Source: Taishania sp965247975 (GTDB taxonomy: Bacteria > Bacteroidota > Bacteroidia > Flavobacteriales_D > Crocinitomicaceae). Taken from it: a DNA stretch of 64,000 nt. Positions 9,543 to 18,680 of the stretch are shown here, piece by piece. The DNA lies in assembly GCA_965247975.1 (NCBI GenBank), contig OZ252050.1, positions 868,001 through 932,000 of the forward strand, read 5' to 3'. Both the position numbers and the translations under genes were made by a program. Every line of letters starts with the position of its first letter. The stretch's first letter is position 1. Below the pieces are notes generated by a model. That model was not told where the DNA came from. It saw nothing but the letters and a program-made list of their open reading frames with translations, and did not search any database.

Positions 9543-10559
9543 ATGAAAACCATTTTCAATCCACGAATTGCTTTATCGATGCTCTTTTTTTGTTTCGCTA
9601 TCCAAGGAATTGCGCAACACGAGCTTCCAAAATTAAATTATGATTTTGGTGCGCTTGAACCATTTATTGATAGTCAAACAATGCGTATTCATTACACGAA
9701 GCACCATGCGGGCTATGTAGCGAATTTGAACAAGTTAAGCAAAGGTACAAGTGCCGAAGGAATGAAAATGGATGAGTTACTTGCTTCCATTTCAAAGCAA
9801 TCTGAAGGAATTCGAAATAATGCTGGTGGACATTATAACCACTCCTTGTTTTGGACAATTTTGACACCGACAAAAAATACGCAACCTTCTAAGCGATTAG
9901 CAGAAGCCATCCAAAAACAATTTGGCGGATTGGATAGTTTGAAAATGCTTTTAAATCAAGCAGCTTCAACGAGATTTGGTTCTGGTTGGGCTTGGTTGAG
10001 CGTGGATGCAAACAAAAAATTAGTTGTCAGCTCTACGGCAAATCAAGACAATCCGATGATGGATGTTGTGGAGAAAAAAGGAACACCAATTCTTGGAATC
10101 GATGTTTGGGAACACGCTTATTACCTTAAATATCAAAACAAGCGAGGAGATTATTTAACAAGTATTTGGAATGTCATCAACTGGGACGAAGTAAGTCGCA
10201 GGTTTGAAGCACTTGTGCCAAAAGGTAAATTTGACGATTGGCAGGAATTGAAAACGTTTCACACGGTAATGTCTGAGACATTTCATCCAAGTGAAGATGG
10301 AAATTTAGCGCCAATAAAAGCACGAAGTGGTGAAATGGTCACAAAAGCAACTGCCTTGTCAAAATCAGTGATTCCAGCAGAGTTCAATAAAAAAGATGTT
10401 ATTGCTGCCATAAAAAAATTGGCTATTGATAGCAAGAAATTGGACAAACTGGTACAGAAAAAAGCTTCGGATGATTCCATTTCGAAATCTTTGTTAGCTT
10501 TGCACGACACATTTCACTTGATTGTGGAGCGTTGCGTGGCAGGAGATCACGAACATTAG
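9543..10559 (+). CDS. Secreted Mn-type superoxide dismutase with extra C-terminal domain
   Basis: A 338-residue protein with a signal peptide (residues 1-24, cleavage likely after GIAQ), so it is exported. Residues 25-225 are a Fe/Mn superoxide dismutase: metal ligands are visible in IHYTKHHAGYV, AGGHYNHSLFW and LGIDVWEHAYY (Asp and His). Glycine in GGHYNH together with Gln in ANQDNP is the manganese-type pairing. The family normally ends after about 200 residues. Here a helical tail of about 110 residues follows, with His/Glu-containing motifs FHTVMSETFHPSEDGN and HDTFHLIVERC, a pattern I associate with small Bacteroidota helical-bundle proteins of unknown function. Its role may be metal binding, but that is inference. 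It is monocistronic. Confidence 0.93.
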   Translation: MKTIFNPRIALSMLFFCFAIQGIAQHELPKLNYDFGALEPFIDSQTMRIHYTKHHAGYVANLNKLSKGTSAEGMKMDELLASISKQSEGIRNNAGGHYNHSLFWTILTPTKNTQPSKRLAEAIQKQFGGLDSLKMLLNQAASTRFGSGWAWLSVDANKKLVVSSTANQDNPMMDVVEKKGTPILGIDVWEHAYYLKYQNKRGDYLTSIWNVINWDEVSRRFEALVPKGKFDDWQELKTFHTVMSETFHPSEDGNLAPIKARSGEMVTKATALSKSVIPAEFNKKDVIAAIKKLAIDSKKLDKLVQKKASDDSISKSLLALHDTFHLIVERCVAGDHEH

Positions 10560-10586
10560 GGCTAACTTCGAGAGCCTCAGTTAGCC
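10560..10586. other. Perfect 8-bp inverted repeat after the sod gene
   Basis: GGCTAACT (10560-10567) and AGTTAGCC (10579-10586) form a perfect stem with an 11-base loop, beginning at the base after the stop codon. No T-run follows, so it may be a transcript 3-prime stabiliser or a weak terminator rather than a classical rho-independent terminator. Confidence 0.5.
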
Positions 10587-10667
10587 AAATCGAGATCCCC
10601 AGTTTGCTTAAGAAGAAAACAAATATCTTCTAAAATATTTGAGATTAGAAGAATTAATTAAATTAAA

Positions 10668-10979
10668 ATGGAAAACAAAGAAAATCAAATCAACATAGAA
10701 CTTACAGAAGATATGGCTTCTGGAGTTTACTCGAATTTAGCTGTTATCACGCATTCTCCAGGAGAATTTGTGTGCGATTTCGTGCAATTAATGCCAGGAG
10801 TTCCAAAAGCGAAAGTGAAGTCGCGCGTGGTGATGACGCCTCAAAATGCAAAACGTTTTATGCGCGCTTTGATTGATAACGTACAAAAATATGAGCAAAA
10901 TTTTGGAATTATTGAAGATTTTGAACCAGCAGGAGGAATGCCCCCAATGACTTTTGGTGGGCCGACTACTGAGGCTTAA
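10668..10979 (+). CDS. DUF3467 family protein
   Basis: A 103-residue acidic protein. The core SGVYSNLAVITHSPGEFVCDF followed by VQLMPGVPKAKVKSRVVMTP and NAKRFMRALIDNVQKYE is the DUF3467 pattern, common in Bacteroidota. The fold resembles a single small alpha/beta domain; no enzyme motif is present and the function is unknown. The Gly/Pro/Met-rich tail is likely disordered. The next gene is convergent. An imperfect hairpin with arms AACTCCGAT / ATCAGAGTT near 10990-11012 may end transcription. Confidence 0.85.
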   Translation: MENKENQINIELTEDMASGVYSNLAVITHSPGEFVCDFVQLMPGVPKAKVKSRVVMTPQNAKRFMRALIDNVQKYEQNFGIIEDFEPAGGMPPMTFGGPTTEA

Positions 10980-11083
10980 TTTTGAAAGAATAACTCCGAT
11001 GGCTATCAGAGTTTAGATGAACCCCGATTTTATTGACTTAAGGAATATTTATTAAGAATTAATTCTTGATGCGAAGAACTCCC

Positions 11084-12754
11084 TCATAAAAAGGTCACCA
11101 TCTTCTCATACACCAATTCATTATTACACGCATCGGTCAAAATAATTTTTAGTTGATGCGCACCAACAAGGTCTGCTGGTCTCTGAAAGAAAATGTAGCC
11201 ACCTTTGGTTTCATATTCCATCCGATGCCAAATTCCATCAATAAACAGAGAATAGCATTTTAATGCCGTTTGTGATTCGTATACTGAAAACTTAACACCT
11301 TGACTTTTAACTGTCAATGCAGAAGAAATGGACAGTGGTTTCATGGTTGGCGGTAAGGTGTCCGTTTGAATGGAAAATTTTCCAGCATACTTTGATTGCG
11401 CATAAAGCCAACCATCTTTGTATGTGGTGGTCAAATATTTGCGACCATTCGAGGATTGCACAGCTAAGTAATATTTTTCGATCGGCAACAATGGATTTTC
11501 TAACTCCATGGCAACTTTGGTTTTATTCTGGATCAAAACAGAAGCGGAACATCCCATAGGCTCATTGCTTTGGGAAAATGGAACAGGTTCATAGACACTA
11601 TTTTGTGGCAAATAGATTGACCAATTGTCTTTTTCAATCGAGATAGAATCTTCTGGATAGAGATGCGAGCTTCGATTTGGAGCATAGTCAGGAGAAATGA
11701 CTCCATCCGCTATTTTCAACACAAAATTTAATTCTGTTTTATTTCCTTGTGGATCGTAAGCTGTTAATTTAATGCGCTTTATTTCATTCGGTTTTGTTGC
11801 AATCACTCCTAGATTATCATTAATGTAAATTTCCAGTGGATTGGTTTTCGTGCGGTAGGATTTGTGGTATTTTCCACTCGATTTTAAATCTCGATGCGTA
11901 TTGATGAAGCGTGTTTGATCAAAGGAAATGCGATCAATCCTCATTCCAAAAGTTGTGTCATCATCGACCAATAAATAGGTTCCATAAAGTCCACAAATGT
12001 TTGGCGAAGCATTTAAACGATCAGAGCCATCAAAAGCAAATCCAATTCCTCCTGTTTCACTGCAAAATTTAGCAGGAAGAATTAGTGTATCATTCGCAAT
12101 TTTCAATTGACCTTTCACATTCGAAATCACTACTTCTTTGGACAATCCACCGAATTGGTAACCATCTTTCGAAACGGCAAAAACTTTGAGCTTTTGAACA
12201 GAAGGAACAATGGTATCAGCAATATCGAATCCATACACCAAAGGATTTAAGGCATGTTCAGTTTTGGTGTCGCGTAATTCAAAATGCAAATGAGGTCCAG
12301 TCGAACTTCCTGAATTTCCAGAAATGGCAATCACTTCCCCTTTTTTGACAGGTAATTCATGAGGCTTTAGTAAAATTTCAATTTCTGAACAGCTTTGCGC
12401 AGCTTGTCGTGCGTATAACAACGAATCAATTTTACCAACGAAACCACTGCAATGCGCATAAACACTTGTGTTTCCGTCAGGATGATCAACGTAAATCACA
12501 TTCCCATAACCATAAGGAGAAAAATTAATGCGGGAAACAAATCCATCGTCGATGCTGTGTAAATTATATCCAGTTTTGCCTTCTGTCCGAAAATCTAGTC
12601 CCATATGAAAATGATTTGGACGCAATTCTCCAAAATTAGCTGCAAGTTTTTGTGGAAGCAATAAGGGAGGATGATAGTCTGGATATGACTTTTGCTGCGC
12701 GATACTTTCACGAAAAAACAAAAGAAAGCCAAAAAGGAATATTAATCTTAACAT
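11084..12754 (-). CDS. M23 family metallopeptidase (LytM-like), secreted
   Basis: A 556-residue exported protein. After the signal peptide (LRLIFLFGFLLFFRESIAQQ) comes an N-terminal peptidase domain with both M23 zinc motifs: NHFHMGLDFRTEGKTGY (H-x3-D) and GSSTGPHLHFELRD (HLH). The family cuts cross-bridges or stem peptides of peptidoglycan, in the periplasm. About 370 residues of beta-rich sequence of unknown role follow. The longest frame starts at TTG 12763, but that codon overlaps the TAnnTTTG promoter box. I therefore start at ATG 12754, which lies exactly where transcription should begin. The gene is transcribed alone and convergently with the DUF3467 gene. Confidence 0.9.
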   Translation of the reverse strand: MLRLIFLFGFLLFFRESIAQQKSYPDYHPPLLLPQKLAANFGELRPNHFHMGLDFRTEGKTGYNLHSIDDGFVSRINFSPYGYGNVIYVDHPDGNTSVYAHCSGFVGKIDSLLYARQAAQSCSEIEILLKPHELPVKKGEVIAISGNSGSSTGPHLHFELRDTKTEHALNPLVYGFDIADTIVPSVQKLKVFAVSKDGYQFGGLSKEVVISNVKGQLKIANDTLILPAKFCSETGGIGFAFDGSDRLNASPNICGLYGTYLLVDDDTTFGMRIDRISFDQTRFINTHRDLKSSGKYHKSYRTKTNPLEIYINDNLGVIATKPNEIKRIKLTAYDPQGNKTELNFVLKIADGVISPDYAPNRSSHLYPEDSISIEKDNWSIYLPQNSVYEPVPFSQSNEPMGCSASVLIQNKTKVAMELENPLLPIEKYYLAVQSSNGRKYLTTTYKDGWLYAQSKYAGKFSIQTDTLPPTMKPLSISSALTVKSQGVKFSVYESQTALKCYSLFIDGIWHRMEYETKGGYIFFQRPADLVGAHQLKIILTDACNNELVYEKMVTFL

Positions 12755-12760
12755 CTTTAA

Positions 12761-12768
12761 CAAATGTA
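12761..12768 (-). promoter_or_regulatory. Bacteroidota -7 box for the M23 peptidase gene
   Basis: On the minus strand this reads TACATTTG, a perfect TAnnTTTG. Six bases separate it from ATG 12754. Since transcription starts about 5-7 bases after this box, the mRNA is probably leaderless or nearly so. Confidence 0.6.
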
Positions 12769-12856
12769 AACTTCTAATTCAATGAATCTTCTTAATTGTA
12801 AATGAACTGTTCACATTCCACTGTTCAATATTTAAGCCAAGAATTGAATTATTTTC

Positions 12857-12886
12857 TTGTTCATGTTTAGAAGTATGTTAATTTTG
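12857..12886 (+). promoter_or_regulatory. Promoter of the coiled-coil protein-zapA pair
   Basis: TTG (12857-12859), 19 bases, then TAATTTTG (12879-12886) matches the Bacteroidota -33/-7 promoter with standard spacing. The predicted start of transcription is near 12893, ten bases before the ATG at 12903. Confidence 0.65.
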
Positions 12887-12902
12887 TACTAAGTCAATTG
12901 AA

Positions 12903-13247
12903 ATGACAAATCGAATACAACATATTATTACAGAAATCCGTTCTAAGCAGAACGACTTGATGAATATGTTGCAAGCCGAGAAGGAAAAAAACGCACAAAG
13001 TCTTGAGAAAATAGAAGAATTGGAAAAAAAACTCCACGAAATGGAGCAAGAAAATTCTATGATTTCAACGAAAAACGCAACCTTACATGCCGAGATTGAA
13101 ACGCTTAAAGTGACAAATGAGCAACTGATATCAAACGCAGGTAGCGAAGTGCAAAATTCTGTTCAACGCTCGGTCGATCATGTTCAAATTGATGAGTTAG
13201 TGAGGGAAATTGAGTACTGTATTGGACAGTTAAAAAATAATGCATGA
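12903..13247 (+). CDS. Coiled-coil protein upstream of ZapA (ZapB-like in form)
   Basis: A 114-residue, highly charged protein that is almost entirely heptad repeat from residue 20 to 85, with a short conserved-looking C-terminal segment DELVREIEYCIGQLKNN. It shares an ATGA overlap with the next gene, zapA, so the two are translationally coupled. Small coiled-coil partners of ZapA bundle FtsZ filaments in other bacteria. A cell-division role is inferred from context and shape, not from direct homology I can show. Confidence 0.7.
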   Translation: MTNRIQHIITEIRSKQNDLMNMLQAEKEKNAQSLEKIEELEKKLHEMEQENSMISTKNATLHAEIETLKVTNEQLISNAGSEVQNSVQRSVDHVQIDELVREIEYCIGQLKNNA

Positions 13248-13528
13248 GTAAGTTGTCTATCCGAGTTGTTGTTGCTGGGCGCACTTATCCGCTTACTGTA
13301 AATGAAAATGAACAGGAAAAAGTGGCTAAGGCAGCTGAGGATATCAACAAAGCAATAAAATTGCTTCAGGACAATTATGCTGTTAAAGACATGCAAGATT
13401 TATTGGCAATGACTGCGCTACAATTGGCGTCTAAATCAGCAACAAAAACGGAAACATCCGCAGAAGCTGATTATTCGAAAATTGAAAGTGAGCTAGAACA
13501 ACTTTTGAAAGAGTTAGAGCAGAAGTAA
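13244..13528 (+). CDS. zapA: Cell division protein ZapA
   Basis: A 94-residue protein of the ZapA family. The N-terminal part (LSIRVVVAGRTYPLTVNENE) and the segment EEKVAKAAEDINKAIKLLQ-like helix are typical, followed by MQDLLAMTALQLASK and a C-terminal coiled coil. ZapA tetramers crosslink FtsZ protofilaments at the division ring. The start ATG overlaps the stop of the upstream coiled-coil gene by 4 bases. A terminator follows 21 bases after the stop, so this is a two-gene unit. Confidence 0.85.
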   Translation: MSKLSIRVVVAGRTYPLTVNENEQEKVAKAAEDINKAIKLLQDNYAVKDMQDLLAMTALQLASKSATKTETSAEADYSKIESELEQLLKELEQK

Positions 13529-13549
13529 TTGGTATTCAATGAGTTATTC

Positions 13550-13592
13550 CCCACTGTTTTGTGAAATTTATTTTGCATCAGTGGGTTTTTTA
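13550..13592 (+). terminator. Terminator after zapA
   Basis: CCCACTG (13550-13556) pairs with CAGTGGG (13579-13585) across a 22-base AT-rich loop, followed by T6. It lies directly before the RNase Y gene. Confidence 0.8.
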
Positions 13593-13611
13593 TTTTAATT
13601 AATTTATAAAA

Positions 13612-15144
13612 ATGAATTTAATAATTGGATTGTTAATTGGACTTATAGGTGGCGGAGTAGTTGCCTTTATTGTTCAAAACACGATGCTGAAAAGCAAAAA
13701 AACACAACTAATTAAAGAGGCGGAACTAGAAGCCGAATCTATTAAAAAAGCAAAAATTCTAGAGGCTAAAGAAAGATTCTTAAAACTGAAAGAAGAACAT
13801 GAGGAAGTGATCAAAGGTCGTGAGCGCAAACAACAATCTCTTGAAGACAGAACAAGAAATCAAGAAAAAACACTTTCTCAAAAAATTGAGGAGCTGGGAA
13901 GAAAAGAAAAAACCGTAGAATTAGGTTTGAAAGACATCGATGTAAAGAAAGTTGCTTTGGATGTACGTCAACAAGAATTGGATAAAATTCACCAAAAACA
14001 AGTAGCAGAATTGTCTAAAATTTCAGGATTGTCGGTCGAAGATGCAAAAGCTGGATTGGTTGAGTCTTTAAAAGATGAAGCGCGAACAGCAGCCATGGTT
14101 CATATCAAAGAAATTACGGAGGAAGCGAAACTGAATGCAAATCGTGAGGCACGAAAGGTTGTGATTCAAACAATTCAACGTGTGGCAACAGAGCAAGCGG
14201 TTGAAAATTCAGTTTCGGTATTTAACATCGAATCTGACGAAGTAAAAGGTAGAATCATTGGACGAGAAGGTCGAAATATTCGTGCTTTGGAAGCAGCTAC
14301 AGGTGTAGAAATAATCGTCGACGATACTCCAGAAGCAATTATTTTGTCATGTTTTGATCCTGTCCGAAGAGAAATTGCTCGATTGGCATTACACCAATTG
14401 GTTTCTGACGGACGAATTCACCCGGCTCGAATCGAAGAAGTTGTGAACAAGACAAGAAAACAACTTGACGAAGAAATAGCGGAAACAGGAAGAAGAACAG
14501 CGATCGATTTAGGAATTCACGGATTACATCCAGAGTTGACTCGTATGGTTGGTCGTATGAAATACCGATCTTCTTACGGACAAAATTTATTGCAACACTC
14601 ACGTGAAGTAGCGAATTTATGTGCTATCATGGCGGCTGAACTTGGCTTAAATGTGAAATTGGCTAAAAGAGCTGGTTTGCTCCACGATATTGGTAAAGTT
14701 CCAGACGAGGAGCCAGAATTACCACACGCAATTTTAGGTATGAAAATCGCTGAAAAATTTGGCGAAAAAGAAGATGTGTTGAATGCCATTGGTGCTCACC
14801 ACGATGAAATTGAAATGACCACGTTGATTTCGCCAATCGTTCAAGTATGTGATGCGATCTCAGGTGCTCGACCAGGTGCTCGTCGTGAAATCGTTGAGTC
14901 ATATATCAAACGAATCAAAGAATTGGAAACATTGGCTTTGGCTTATGACGGAGTTTCTACAGCTTACGCAATTCAAGCAGGTCGTGAATTACGTGTTTTA
15001 GTTGAAAGTGAAAAAGTTTCTGATTTACGTGCCGATGAATTATCATTTGCAATATCTCAAAAAATTCAAACAGAAATGACGTATCCAGGTCAGGTAAAAG
15101 TGACAGTGATTCGTGAAAAAAGATCAATTAATTACGCAAAATAA
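13612..15144 (+). CDS. rny: Ribonuclease Y
   Basis: A 510-residue membrane-anchored endoribonuclease that starts mRNA decay. The order is canonical: an N-terminal transmembrane helix (residues 1-22), a long charged coiled coil (about 25-190), a KH RNA-binding domain with GRIIGREGRNIRALEAATG, and an HD catalytic domain with LLHDIGKVPDEEPELPHA. The length equals the family norm (about 510-520). Only 3 bases separate it from the following epimerase gene, so read-through into the polysaccharide cluster is possible. Confidence 0.97.
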   Translation: MNLIIGLLIGLIGGGVVAFIVQNTMLKSKKTQLIKEAELEAESIKKAKILEAKERFLKLKEEHEEVIKGRERKQQSLEDRTRNQEKTLSQKIEELGRKEKTVELGLKDIDVKKVALDVRQQELDKIHQKQVAELSKISGLSVEDAKAGLVESLKDEARTAAMVHIKEITEEAKLNANREARKVVIQTIQRVATEQAVENSVSVFNIESDEVKGRIIGREGRNIRALEAATGVEIIVDDTPEAIILSCFDPVRREIARLALHQLVSDGRIHPARIEEVVNKTRKQLDEEIAETGRRTAIDLGIHGLHPELTRMVGRMKYRSSYGQNLLQHSREVANLCAIMAAELGLNVKLAKRAGLLHDIGKVPDEEPELPHAILGMKIAEKFGEKEDVLNAIGAHHDEIEMTTLISPIVQVCDAISGARPGARREIVESYIKRIKELETLALAYDGVSTAYAIQAGRELRVLVESEKVSDLRADELSFAISQKIQTEMTYPGQVKVTVIREKRSINYAK

Positions 15145-15147
15145 GTT

Positions 15148-16125
15148 ATGGAGGGATTAGCAGGAAAACACGTTTTGGTGACAGGTGGAGCTGGTTTTAT
15201 TGGTTCTAATCTCGTAAAAGCCTTGCTTGAGATAAAATGCAAGGTGACCGTTTTTGACAATCTCGCAACTGGAAGGAAATCAAATTTGGATGAGTTTGAA
15301 GGAAATCCATTGTTTCGATTTGTTGAAGGAGATATTTGCAATTTTGAGGATTGTTTGAATGTTTTGGAAGGTGTTGATGTTATCTCTCATCAAGCTGCGT
15401 TGGGATCCGTGCCGCGATCAATTGAATTCCCTCATAATACACATGCTGTGAATGCAACAGGATTTTTGAATATGTTGCACGCAGCTAAAGAAAAAGGTGT
15501 CAAACGATTTGTTTATGCGAGTTCGAGTTCTGTTTATGGTGATAGCAAAATTTCTCCAAAAACAATTGGTTCGGAAGGTAGGTTGCTAAGTCCCTATGCG
15601 GTAACGAAGCAATTGAATGAAATGTATGCCAATGTTTATTCCAAGCTTCATGGCATGGAAACGGTGGGATTGCGTTATTTCAATGTATTTGGACCGAAAC
15701 AAGATCCAAATGGTGTTTATGCTGCCGCAATTCCTAAGTTCATTGATAAAATGCTCAAAGGAGAAACGATTACAATTAATGGAGATGGCGAACAAACCCG
15801 CGATTTTACGTATGTGAAGAATGCTGTAAAAGCCAATATGCTTGGTTTAAGCACTTCAAACAGTGAAGCTTTTGGAAATGTCTTCAATGTAGCTTGTGGA
15901 AATTATTTCTCGTTAAATGACGTTATTCAAGGCATTAAAGTAAAATTGACGGATAAAGGAGTATTTCACCCTGCAACGCAAATTGTGTATGGACCTGATC
16001 GGGCGGGCGATGTGCGAGATTCATTAGCGGATATATCAAGAACAGAGCTTTTGTTAAAATATACAAATCCTATTTTATTCGAAGAAGGCATGAATGAATA
16101 TTTAGCTTGGTATTCTGAGCAATAA
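15148..16125 (+). CDS. NAD-dependent UDP-sugar 4-epimerase (WbpP/TviC-like SDR)
   Basis: A 325-residue extended short-chain dehydrogenase. The NAD-binding GGAGFIGSNL is near residues 14-23. The catalytic Ser and Tyr-x3-Lys are visible in YASSSSVYGD and SPYAVTKQ. SVPRSIEFPHNTHAVNATGF is characteristic of the WbpP/TviC group, which interconverts UDP-GlcNAc and UDP-GalNAc or the uronic acids. The exact substrate cannot be fixed from sequence. It probably supplies a nucleotide sugar to the polysaccharide genes that follow. Confidence 0.88.
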   Translation: MEGLAGKHVLVTGGAGFIGSNLVKALLEIKCKVTVFDNLATGRKSNLDEFEGNPLFRFVEGDICNFEDCLNVLEGVDVISHQAALGSVPRSIEFPHNTHAVNATGFLNMLHAAKEKGVKRFVYASSSSVYGDSKISPKTIGSEGRLLSPYAVTKQLNEMYANVYSKLHGMETVGLRYFNVFGPKQDPNGVYAAAIPKFIDKMLKGETITINGDGEQTRDFTYVKNAVKANMLGLSTSNSEAFGNVFNVACGNYFSLNDVIQGIKVKLTDKGVFHPATQIVYGPDRAGDVRDSLADISRTELLLKYTNPILFEEGMNEYLAWYSEQ

Positions 16126-16155
16126 TAATGGGTTCTTAACGAACTACTACAACAG

Positions 16156-17433
16156 ATGAGTGAACAAAAAAAATATTTCAAAGATTTTGTCACCATTCTT
16201 TCAGGAAATACAATTAGTCAGTTAATACCTTTTATTCTTGCTCCCATTTTAAGTCGGATTTTTGCTCCAGAAGAATTTGCCATGCTTGCCAATTTTCTAG
16301 CATTATCAACGTTATTTGGGATTGTTGCAGCCGGCCGCATGGAACTCGCCATACCAATTCCAAAATCACATACAGAAGCTCAGAATATTACCGTAACAGG
16401 ACTTGTAATTTTGGGATTTATTACCTTATTGAGCCTGTTGGTTTTGCCATATAAAGCCCAAATAAGTGCATTTTATGATTCCCCTTCACTGTCTGAATAT
16501 TTATGGTTAGTGCCAATTGCGGTCTTTTCTATAGGACTTTTAGGGATTACGAATTATTGGGTGCTCAGAAAGGGAAATTACTCTGTGCTTTCTATTGGTA
16601 AAGTTGTTCAAGCTTTATTAAACAACGGATTGGCTGCTTGGCTTGGATATATTGGTTGGGGAGTTTATGGTTTGATTGTTGGCTGGATAACAAGTCAATT
16701 TGTTGGGATATTTATTTTGTTAATAGCATCAAAATTAACTTTTCGGCGGAAAAATTATAATGTGATAACGGTGAAATCAACATTGAAAGAATACAAAGAT
16801 TTCCCAATGATTAATTCGCTGCATGCTTTTTCAGATATTTTTGCGACTCAATTTATTCTTTACTGGCTTATTACTAGTTATTTTGGTCTTTTTCAATTAG
16901 GTCTTTTTTCGATGATGAATAAGTATGTTCGAGCGCCCATCGGATTAATCACGAATTCTGTAAGTCAGCTATTTTATAAAGAGGCGAGTAGTGGAATTAG
17001 TGAAAACAAAGACATTCGACCTGTATTTTTTAGAACGATTCGTACGAGTTCAATTTTTGCGGTTCCGTTTGTGATTGTTCTTCTCTTTTTCGGACCAGAA
17101 TTATTTGCTATTTATTTAGGTGAATCATGGAGAGTCGCAGGTGTGTATGCTCAATATTTTTCGCCTGTTTTAATCATGCTGTTTATTACTTCCCCCGTTT
17201 CTGGGATACCAATCTTATTTAATATGCAAAAAAAGGCATTTCTATTTGCCTTGTTGAGTCATTCATTTTCTCTTATAGGCTTGGGTTTTTGTGTTTTTTT
17301 GAATATTGAATTGCATTGGTGTATTTTGGTTTATAGTTCAATATTCGCCACATCTAGCGTATTATTATTAATTTGGTATCATTCTCTCATCCTTAATAAA
17401 GAATCACTTCCTAATGATTTTGAAAAAATATGA
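16156..17433 (+). CDS. Oligosaccharide flippase family protein (Wzx-like)
   Basis: A 425-residue integral membrane protein with about 12 hydrophobic helices and the flippase-type opening FVTILSGNTISQLIPFILAP. The family moves undecaprenyl-linked oligosaccharide units across the inner membrane. The segment TNSVSQLFYKEASSGISENK is a typical cytoplasmic loop. It overlaps the next gene by 4 bases. A second flippase-like gene follows directly, so either two substrates or a heteromeric function is possible. Confidence 0.85.
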   Translation: MSEQKKYFKDFVTILSGNTISQLIPFILAPILSRIFAPEEFAMLANFLALSTLFGIVAAGRMELAIPIPKSHTEAQNITVTGLVILGFITLLSLLVLPYKAQISAFYDSPSLSEYLWLVPIAVFSIGLLGITNYWVLRKGNYSVLSIGKVVQALLNNGLAAWLGYIGWGVYGLIVGWITSQFVGIFILLIASKLTFRRKNYNVITVKSTLKEYKDFPMINSLHAFSDIFATQFILYWLITSYFGLFQLGLFSMMNKYVRAPIGLITNSVSQLFYKEASSGISENKDIRPVFFRTIRTSSIFAVPFVIVLLFFGPELFAIYLGESWRVAGVYAQYFSPVLIMLFITSPVSGIPILFNMQKKAFLFALLSHSFSLIGLGFCVFLNIELHWCILVYSSIFATSSVLLLIWYHSLILNKESLPNDFEKI

Positions 17434-18680
17434 CTAAAAAGCCAAATAATTATATTGTAACATTTGGGACTGAGATGCTGATTATGCTCCTTGGATTTAT
17501 GCTTTTCAGGTATGCGAATCAGATTATGAACGAATATGGCTTTAGTGAATATACAATTTTTCGTCGAACAATATCGCTCATTGTGCCACTCATGATGATT
17601 GGTTTGGGAGTTGCGATACCTCGATTTGTAAGTTTACACAATTCTGAAAGTTCTTTCTTCAACGCTGGATTGATTTGGGTTTTAATTGCTGGAGGTATCA
17701 TTTTTGTTGTTTTAACTATTTTCCAATTTTATTTTGCGGACGTTTTTTTTGGTGATCGTAAATTCAATGATGTCGTCGTCGCCATTGGAGTGCTCCTGCC
17801 TTTCATGGGCGTTCATGCAATTATTTATGGATTTTTGAGAGGGAAAATGAATGCTCTTCAGGCGAATTTGGCTCAATTATTAAATGTAGGAATTATTCCA
17901 ATTGTTGTTTTGTTCTTCAGTAGTTCAGTTGTAGAAATTATCTATTTGAACGTTATAGGATTGTTTTTATCGTGCCTTGTTTTTAGCGTTCTCATAATAA
18001 GACAGTATGAAGTCCAATTTTCTTACACCAAATTTCGAGCTGATTCAAAAACACTTTTGACATATGGGCTACCTCGTGTACTAGGAGATTTTGCGTTGTT
18101 GGTATTACTTTCATTGCCAACTTATATTTATTTACGCATTGATAAAGATCTATTGGTTGCGGGTGATATTGCTTATGGCATAACTTTATTAAATATTAGT
18201 GCAGCAGCCTTTTCGCCACTGAGTATTGTTTTGCTCCCTGAAATTACCACCTTTATTGCGAATAAAAGAGACGATCTAATTAAGCGAAGGTTTAAACATT
18301 TTGTGCTAGCTGCCGTTGTTTTAACCATTTTTGGTTATGGAATTTATTACCTATTTACAGATTTTATTTTATCAATATTGCTTGGAAACGCCTATCATCC
18401 TTCCATTAAAGAAACTTCATTGGTTATTTTATTAGGATGTTTTGGCTATGGATTGTATATCATTTTAAGGAGCTTTTTAGATGCTATTCATGTGAAGGCA
18501 AAAAATTCGATTAATTTGATCATTGTTTTGGTTGTATATGTTATATTGATTTTTATTATGTATTTGAGCGAAGCGCATCTAAATGCTTACTTATATTGTT
18601 TTGCGGCATCACTTACTTTATTGGGATTGTTAACTTTAGTGCAAACTTATAGAGCAATTAATAGATTAAAATGGGAATAG
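17430..18680 (+). CDS. Second polysaccharide flippase-like membrane protein
   Basis: A 416-residue protein with about 12 predicted membrane helices and a PST/MATE-type layout. The first helix pair carries FGTEMLIMLLGFMLFRYANQ. It is only weakly similar by eye to the preceding Wzx-like protein, so this is not a recent tandem duplication. It is coupled at both ends (4-base overlap before, 10-base overlap after). The likely role is export of a lipid-linked glycan; the substrate is unknown. Confidence 0.78.
   Translation: MTKKPNNYIVTFGTEMLIMLLGFMLFRYANQIMNEYGFSEYTIFRRTISLIVPLMMIGLGVAIPRFVSLHNSESSFFNAGLIWVLIAGGIIFVVLTIFQFYFADVFFGDRKFNDVVVAIGVLLPFMGVHAIIYGFLRGKMNALQANLAQLLNVGIIPIVVLFFSSSVVEIIYLNVIGLFLSCLVFSVLIIRQYEVQFSYTKFRADSKTLLTYGLPRVLGDFALLVLLSLPTYIYLRIDKDLLVAGDIAYGITLLNISAAAFSPLSIVLLPEITTFIANKRDDLIKRRFKHFVLAAVVLTIFGYGIYYLFTDFILSILLGNAYHPSIKETSLVILLGCFGYGLYIILRSFLDAIHVKAKNSINLIIVLVVYVILIFIMYLSEAHLNAYLYCFAASLTLLGLLTLVQTYRAINRLKWE

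Noticed and set aside
13529..13611. 6S RNA or other structured RNA between zapA and rny
   Set aside because: Only 83 bases are available and they are accounted for by a terminator hairpin.
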